Part shown: positions 59,495-64,000 of the stretch, piece after piece
Layout of the letters: each line of letters begins with the position of its first letter
How positions within the stretch are numbered: the stretch's first letter is position 1
From: Hyphomicrobiales bacterium
GTDB taxonomy: Bacteria; Pseudomonadota; Alphaproteobacteria; Rhizobiales; Rhizobiaceae
Length of the DNA: 64,000 nt
Direction: 5' to 3'
Assembly (NCBI GenBank): GCA_900473685.1
Contig: UCNE01000010.1
Location: 186,001-250,000 of the forward strand
Made by a program: the position numbers and the translations under genes
The notes under the pieces: generated by a model
Database searches by the model: none
Seen by the model: the letters and a program-made list of their open reading frames with translations, nothing else
Told to the model about the DNA's origin: nothing

Positions 59495-61095
59495 TGTGCG
59501 TTTCCTTCGTGGGAGCCGTGCGGAGCAAAGCCGCGCGCCGGTCTGCGGGCGCGGCCGCGCCGCCACACACCGTCATCGGCCATCATGTCTGTCAAAAGCC
59601 CCTCGCGCAGGCCGCGATCGGCAACGCGCATGCGCTCCGATGGCCAGCGGCGGCGAATGGCTTCAAGAATGGCGCATCCGGCCAGAACCAGATCGGCCCT
59701 ATCTGGCCCGATGCAGGGATTGGCGGCACGCGCGGTGAAATCCCAGGACAGTAGACGCGCCTGCATCGCCGAAACTTCGTCATCCGACAGCCAGAGACCA
59801 TCGACCTTGCGGCGGTCATAACGCGGCAGATCGAGATGGACGCCGGCCAGCGTCGTGACCGTGCCGGACGTGCCGATCAGGTGGAAACCGTTCTCGTCGC
59901 CGGGATTTTCCAAAGTGTGGATCGCCGGGCAATCGAAATTCGACAGCATGCCCTGAACTTCGACTACCATCGCCTCGAAACTCGCGGGCGAGACGTCCTG
60001 GCCGCCATGCCGCTCCGACAGCGTCACGACGCCGACCGGCAGCGATGTCCAGTGGGTGATATGGTTGGCAAGCCGGCTCGAGCGGTTCTCACCGATCTTG
60101 ATGACGGCAATCTCGGATGAACCACCGCCAATATCAAACAGAACCACCGATTTGGTTTCGCGGCCAACCAGCGACGAGCAGCCGGAGACGGCCAGCCGCG
60201 CTTCGGTCTCGCGGTTGATGATCTCGAGTTCCAGGCCGGTTTCGGCCAGAACGCGCTCAAGAAACTCCTCACCGTTTTCGGCGGCGCGGGCAGCTTCGGT
60301 GGCGATCAGCCGGGTCTTGCGGATATCGCGGGTCTTCAGCTTCGCAGCGCAAACCTTCAAAGCCTCGATCGAGCGGTCCATCGCATCCTGCGACAGGCGG
60401 CCGGACGCACCGAGCCCCTCACCCAACCGCACGATGCGCGAAAAGGCATCGACGACACGGAACTGGCCGGGACGGGTCGGCTGGGCAATCAGCAAACGGC
60501 AATTGTTGGTACCAAGATCGAGAGCCGCATAGAGCGGTGAACCCGAATCAGAGCCGTAGGAAAAGGACTGGTTATTGCTGCGCCGGTCATGGCTGGGCGC
60601 GCCGGGGCGATCCTCGGTCCGCGCACCGGAAGCCACGGGTTGAGGTGCTGGTTGCCGTGCGGTGTCGTTAACCTGGCGCGGCTTTTCGCTGACCGCCAAT
60701 GGGCGGCCCTGCAAAGAACGGCGCTGCCGGTTCTTCTTGCTGCGCTTGCGGCTGGAATTATCAGCACCAGGTGCTGCAACCGGCTTCGCACCGGCAGCCG
60801 CCTCCGCAAGGGCGCCCGCAACCGCGGACGGTTGCGCCTGACCGGATTTGGAACGGCGCCTGCGCTTGCGTTTGCGCACCGGTTCTCCGGTGGCATCTGT
60901 CACTTCGGGACGCCGTGTTTCTCCGTTGGCACCGGAGGAACTGGCATTCGCAGAGGCTGCGCGGGACGGTTTTCCCCGCCTACGCTTGCCTTTGCCGGAA
61001 CGAGGTACTGACTGCCCATCGTTGCGGTCTGCTGCCGACGCCCCGGAAACGGACGGCTGTTCGCCGTTGTCGGGGTCTCTCACGTGTCTGTCCAT
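59491..61095 (-). CDS. Exopolyphosphatase / guanosine pentaphosphatase with basic N-terminal extension
   Basis: The 534-residue protein has a Ppx/GppA actin-like ATPase-fold core: [16 protein letters not shown] near residue 190, [19 protein letters not shown], and [16 protein letters not shown]. Before it lies a 186-residue disordered stretch with several [14 protein letters not shown] clusters and low-complexity Ala/Ser/Pro. It could bind nucleic acid or polyphosphate (inference). The rlmE gene follows with a 4-base overlap, so rRNA methylation and stringent-response chemistry are coexpressed. Ppx versus GppA activity is not resolvable from sequence. Confidence 0.87.
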   Translation of the reverse strand: MDRHVRDPDNGEQPSVSGASAADRNDGQSVPRSGKGKRRRGKPSRAASANASSSGANGETRRPEVTDATGEPVRKRKRRRRSKSGQAQPSAVAGALAEAAAGAKPVAAPGADNSSRKRSKKNRQRRSLQGRPLAVSEKPRQVNDTARQPAPQPVASGARTEDRPGAPSHDRRSNNQSFSYGSDSGSPLYAALDLGTNNCRLLIAQPTRPGQFRVVDAFSRIVRLGEGLGASGRLSQDAMDRSIEALKVCAAKLKTRDIRKTRLIATEAARAAENGEEFLERVLAETGLELEIINRETEARLAVSGCSSLVGRETKSVVLFDIGGGSSEIAVIKIGENRSSRLANHITHWTSLPVGVVTLSERHGGQDVSPASFEAMVVEVQGMLSNFDCPAIHTLENPGDENGFHLIGTSGTVTTLAGVHLDLPRYDRRKVDGLWLSDDEVSAMQARLLSWDFTARAANPCIGPDRADLVLAGCAILEAIRRRWPSERMRVADRGLREGLLTDMMADDGVWRRGRARRPARGFAPHGSHEGNAQ

Positions 61096-61348
61096 TGCGC
61101 CGCGCGGAACGATAGCCGCTCAAGGCGCTCTCTTGATTTTCGTTGGGCGGACTTTACCAGCGCCGCCCCAAATCGCCAAATTCTTTTTGCACGCCGTGCA
61201 ATACCGACCAGAGCGCACCGCTTTCTGAGCCACCTTCAACAGTTTTTGCCGGACACTGCTGATTTTTTGCCAACGTCTATTGCATCCCCCGATCTTTTGT
61301 TTATAAGCCCGCCTCACCGGCTGGGCACAAACATCGCCTACGCAGTTT

Positions 61349-61422
61349 TGGGGAATAGGTTAACGGTAGACCCACGGACTCTGACTCCGTTAGTCCTGGT
61401 TCGAATCCAGGTTCCCCAGCCA
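61349..61422 (+). tRNA. tRNA-Gln (CTG anticodon), CCA encoded
   Basis: The 7-bp acceptor stem TGGGGAA/TTCCCCA closes the molecule. The D arm is GGTTAACGGTAGACC, the anticodon stem-loop ACGGA-CTCTGAC-TCCGT with CTG, the variable loop TAGT, and the T arm CCTGG-TTCGAAT-CCAGG. The discriminator is G and CCA is genomically encoded. Confidence 0.95.
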
Positions 61423-61981
61423 AATCCCGGAATAGAATTTTTCCTGCATTGCAAACCGTTCAAAGAACACCGTCTGCTGTCCAGCGCGGGGTGACGGCGG
61501 AGCCGTTTGCGGTTCCCGTGCCCATGCAACCGCCTCGCCTCTCTGTTGCGCAGCAACCTGCCTTGTAAAAATCGGGGTATCAATTGGCTGAAAAATCTGC
61601 GAAAGGCCTGTCGTCCGCAAGGACCGGACGCGGCTGCTATTAGATTTAGAATAGGGCCGGGCGGGTAGATTGACGTCTCTCTCGCTGCCACGAAAGAACG
61701 TGGCCGTCCAATTTGTTGGCCCTTGTGCCACTCGCCGGACGGCGTCAACGCGTCGAATATCCATTCTATTCAAAGCCAACCCACGACATTCCGGCCGCAT
61801 TTCAGGTTGTGATCGATCCGCGCAGCATTTGTGCACCACCGGCTATGATTGCCGGTACAGCCGCACGACAATCAATGCTAAGGATCGCAGCCGGCACTAA
61901 CGTGCCAGCCACGGTATCGCCGCGCATTCCCGTCAAACGCCCTGATCGGCCGGGCCGCCACAATCCTTGAAAGGGCCTTGC
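61423..61981. other. Intergenic region after tRNA-Gln, no supported gene
   Basis: These 559 bases lie behind the tRNA, a common integration site, but I find no duplicate of the tRNA 3' end, integrase or mobile gene. Minus-strand frames reading WLGNLDSNQD and WIRTRTNGV are antisense tRNA artefacts. Confidence 0.45.
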
Positions 61982-62215
61982 ATGGCCGAGAAATTCATCG
62001 TTATCCCCTATAAGAAGACGCGCGGCGGACTGGCTCCAGGCGAGATGCGCCAGGCATCCAATGCTGCCAGCGCCGAAAAGATTGCCGCGGCGATGGCCGA
62101 CCGGTTTATCGGGGTCGCGGCCTATACCGTTGAAGTCGATGAAGAGAGCGGCGACATGACCAGCCCGCGCCTGCTCGCCCAATTCGGGGAAATTGCCGAC
62201 CTGCCGTCAAGCTGA
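61982..62215 (+). CDS. Small conserved-looking cytosolic protein, function unknown
   Basis: The 77-residue protein has a regular composition and no signal peptide. It shows IPYKKTRGGLAPGEMRQASN, then ASAEKIAAAMADRFIG, with a strand-helix-strand pattern. The start at 61982 is supported by GAAAGGGCCTTGC upstream. Its codon composition is like that of neighbouring genes. I do not recognise a family. Confidence 0.65.
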   Translation: MAEKFIVIPYKKTRGGLAPGEMRQASNAASAEKIAAAMADRFIGVAAYTVEVDEESGDMTSPRLLAQFGEIADLPSS

Positions 62216-62412
62216 TCTCACTGTGGTCCCTATGGTCCGGCGCCAGCTGGGCAACGGTTTGATCGGAAAACGTTGTTTTCGCTGAGGTTAGGCGGCTTTT
62301 GCCGTCTGAACCGGTCTTTTCGAGGAACATTCGCCGCCCAGCGGCGTTTATCGGGCAGTTGCCTTCAACGTTTGCTGGCACAGGCACCATTTCTCGAAAG
62401 GATATGTCAGCC

Positions 62413-62889
62413 ATGAATCAACGTTTTGACCCCAGTGAAAACCGCAACGTGAATCCTGCAGCATGGCCAGCCGAACAGGCAGGCCCGCGGATCGATCCGG
62501 TGACAGGCGCGCCGGCGAGCGATCCGTTGACCAGCCAGCGGCGTCCGGAAGAGCTTGAACCCCGCTCGGGACGTTCGAAATGGCCCGTCCTGATCATCCT
62601 GCTTGCAGGCCTGGTTCTGGCGCTGCTTGTCTGGCTGCCGGCAGAATTGTCGACCGACCAGACCACCGGCACGGCAACGCAGCCGGCCCCGACGCAACAG
62701 ACGACAACACCGCCGGCCGATACCGTCACGCCGCCGGCCGACAATAGCGCAACGCCAGGCACGGTTACCCCCGGCACTGCCACTCCGGACACCACAACAA
62801 CACCGAACGCCACGCCTGCCACTCCGGAAACCCCGGCAACGGGAACCGATACGCAGACACCGGCTACCGGTACGGCTCCGCAGAACTAA
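62413..62889 (+). CDS. Single-pass membrane protein with Thr/Pro/Ala-rich outer region
   Basis: The 158-residue protein has a soluble N-terminus of about 55 residues, one membrane helix at roughly 58-77 (VLIILLAGLVLALLVWLPAE), then a Thr/Pro-rich low-complexity tail of about 80 residues, probably periplasmic. ATG 62413 has AGGA 10 bases upstream; an ATG at 62404 is too close to it. The low-complexity tail could cross the peptidoglycan. Function unknown. Confidence 0.7.
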   Translation: MNQRFDPSENRNVNPAAWPAEQAGPRIDPVTGAPASDPLTSQRRPEELEPRSGRSKWPVLIILLAGLVLALLVWLPAELSTDQTTGTATQPAPTQQTTTPPADTVTPPADNSATPGTVTPGTATPDTTTTPNATPATPETPATGTDTQTPATGTAPQN

Positions 62890-63045
62890 TCTGCGACCCA
62901 CGCCTCCTGCAAATGGCGGAACTGCTTCGGCGGCTCCGCCATTTTTTATGCGTGGATGAAAATCTTGCGCTACGATCCCCTGCGATTGAACCAAATGCTG
63001 CGCCAGCCGTTTCTCTCTCGATCTCATCCGGACGAGGACAAAACA

Positions 63046-63540
63046 ATGATCGCCAAGACACCGAAGACCACAGGGCGTGAGGAAGATTACCGCGATTACG
63101 AAGAGCGCGATGTGGATGAAGGCTGGCCCTATGCCGACGCCACCCCCGGATCGCAGACCAAGGTCGGCAATGAATCCTATGGGGAGGGGGCCGAAAATTT
63201 CGACGAAACCGGCAATCCCGGTTTCCAGCGCAGCAATGAAACGGCGATCGAGAGCAATAACGGTCCCGACCTGTTTGGCGACGATACCGAGGCGGATGTC
63301 GATGACGACGCGCTTGAAGACGTGATCGCCAATGTGCTGGAAGACAGCGCCATCGACACGTCGGGGGTGGATATCAAGGCCCGCCGTGGCTCAGTCTGGC
63401 TGACGGGCACCGTCGATACCGCCCATGAACGGCGAAAGATCGAGGTGTTGATCTATGCGGTCCCCGGGGTGATCACCATCCGAAACGACCTCGAAGCCAT
63501 CGGCGCCGACAGCGGCATTCCCACGGATTGGGACGATTGA
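63046..63540 (+). CDS. BON-domain protein with acidic N-terminal half
   Basis: The 164-residue protein is strongly acidic in its first half (EEDYRDYEERDVDEGWPYAD, FGDDTEADVDDDALED). A C-terminal BON-like domain follows (about residues 85-155: IANVLEDSAIDTSGVDIKAR, VWLTGTVDTAHERRKIEV, VPGVITIRNDLEAIG). BON domains bind phospholipid or osmoprotective surfaces. There is no signal peptide, so it is probably cytosolic. Frames starting earlier (62956) have no ribosome site. Confidence 0.78.
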   Translation: MIAKTPKTTGREEDYRDYEERDVDEGWPYADATPGSQTKVGNESYGEGAENFDETGNPGFQRSNETAIESNNGPDLFGDDTEADVDDDALEDVIANVLEDSAIDTSGVDIKARRGSVWLTGTVDTAHERRKIEVLIYAVPGVITIRNDLEAIGADSGIPTDWDD

Positions 63541-63594
63541 TAAGCAGCAGCCGGTCTGGTGACAAAACCACGTCCGCCAACCTTGCTGCTGGCA

Positions 63595-63888
63595 TCAGGC
63601 GCGACCTTCCTTTTGAGCCGAAGGGATCCGCGAAACGGCGTTCCAACGGAACTGGCTGCGTGAGGGGTCGCCATCACCAGGCACCCAAAAGCTGGCCGGC
63701 GGCATGGACCGCCCGGCCCGTTTCGACAGAAGCATTTTTACGGCGCGCCTGGCTTCGGATGGATGTGAAAACAGCCGGCCGTCCAGGCTCCAGACGCCGT
63801 ACTTGACCGCAACGAAGCGAAACCCGTTATCCTCGCGCATCAGCGCGCCCACGGCTTCGCCGTCGAACTCTACAACCTGTTTCAGCAT
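63595..63888 (-). CDS. Small hypothetical protein
   Basis: The 97-residue protein has a compact N-terminal half (MLKQVVEFDGEAVGALMRED, RFVAVKYGVWSLDGR) with a strand-rich pattern and a basic C-terminal half. The first half resembles short rhizobial proteins I cannot name. It could be a real gene, but no neighbour or ribosome site confirms it. The last 112 bases of the window beyond it are unassigned. Confidence 0.4.
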   Translation of the reverse strand: MLKQVVEFDGEAVGALMREDNGFRFVAVKYGVWSLDGRLFSHPSEARRAVKMLLSKRAGRSMPPASFWVPGDGDPSRSQFRWNAVSRIPSAQKEGRA

Positions 63889-64000
63889 GAAATACCGCTC
63901 CCGCCGCCGCTTCCCGCGGCAGCCATTTCCATTTGCCGCGCATAGCGCAGCCGACCGATCCCTCGCCGTCAGCCAACCCCGATAACGGGCGGCCTTGACG

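Noticed and set aside
61338..61839. Minus-strand frames ending in WLGNLDSNQD or containing GWGTWIRTRTNGV
   Set aside because: Classic antisense translations of a tRNA gene; not proteins.
61349..61981. Possible integration site (att) at tRNA-Gln
   Set aside because: No duplicate of the tRNA 3' end, integrase or mobile gene is visible downstream.

Overview
The window looks like a chromosomal segment of an alphaproteobacterium of the family Rhizobiaceae (Agrobacterium/Rhizobium-like). The basis is the protein families (short-form HisG with HisZ, GlcDEF, DUF1127, DUF3422, BrnA-like antitoxin, divergent OxyR/KatG, BdhA with acetoacetate decarboxylase), a CIRCE-controlled groESL, high GC, and short palindromic intergenic repeats of the rhizobial RIME type. 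I see no phage, no insertion sequence with a transposase, no CRISPR array and no rRNA. It reads mainly as core genome, with small accessory pieces (a ParDE-type toxin-antitoxin pair, an orphan BrnA-like protein, repeat elements).

Layout: 1-12 kb holds translation genes (rsmD fragment, rluB, tadA, ileS), a lipoprotein, two small enzymes, ribF with a BrnA-like protein, a HAD phosphatase and a chromate-transport pair. 12-14.3 kb is groES-groEL behind an RpoH-like promoter and a CIRCE element. 14.3-18 kb holds an AT-rich gap, a small PAS-like protein, a ferredoxin-reductase-like flavoprotein, a GST and parDE. 18-22 kb is the leftward histidine block hisS-VOC-hisZ-hisG. 22-26.5 kb holds an XRE regulator, a second PAS-like paralogue, a small membrane protein, tag and two tandem L,D-transpeptidases. 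26.6-31.8 kb is glcD-glcE-glcF (glycolate oxidase) with a divergent LysR gene. 31.8-41.7 kb holds two proteins of unknown function, a FadR-type regulator, a NUDIX hydrolase, a PiT phosphate transporter, rsmE, gshA, a GNAT and a DUF937 protein. 41.8-44.6 kb holds an orphan response regulator coupled to a 60-residue protein, a DUF1127 gene followed by a strongly folded terminator-ended region, and a divergent LysR gene. 44.9-52 kb has katG/oxyR, a dienelactone hydrolase and the operon patatin-adc-bdhA. 52-61 kb has MAPEG, LtrA, guaB, a metallo-beta-lactamase-fold protein, an MFS transporter, a VOC protein, rlmE and ppx. The right end has tRNA-Gln(CTG) and four small proteins.

Functional themes are peroxide and thiol stress (katG/oxyR, gshA, GST, DUF1127), translation and RNA modification, carbon storage (patatin, acetoacetate decarboxylase, 3-hydroxybutyrate dehydrogenase), glycolate oxidation and envelope maintenance. 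The observations most worth following are: the structured, terminator-ended RNA region behind the DUF1127 gene; the pair of single-domain PAS-like proteins; internal low-GC segments in hisS and, more weakly, ileS; the orphan BrnA-like gene attached to ribF; and a 14-bp terminal-inverted-repeat element inside the glc operon. All functional calls come from reading motifs. No database search was run.
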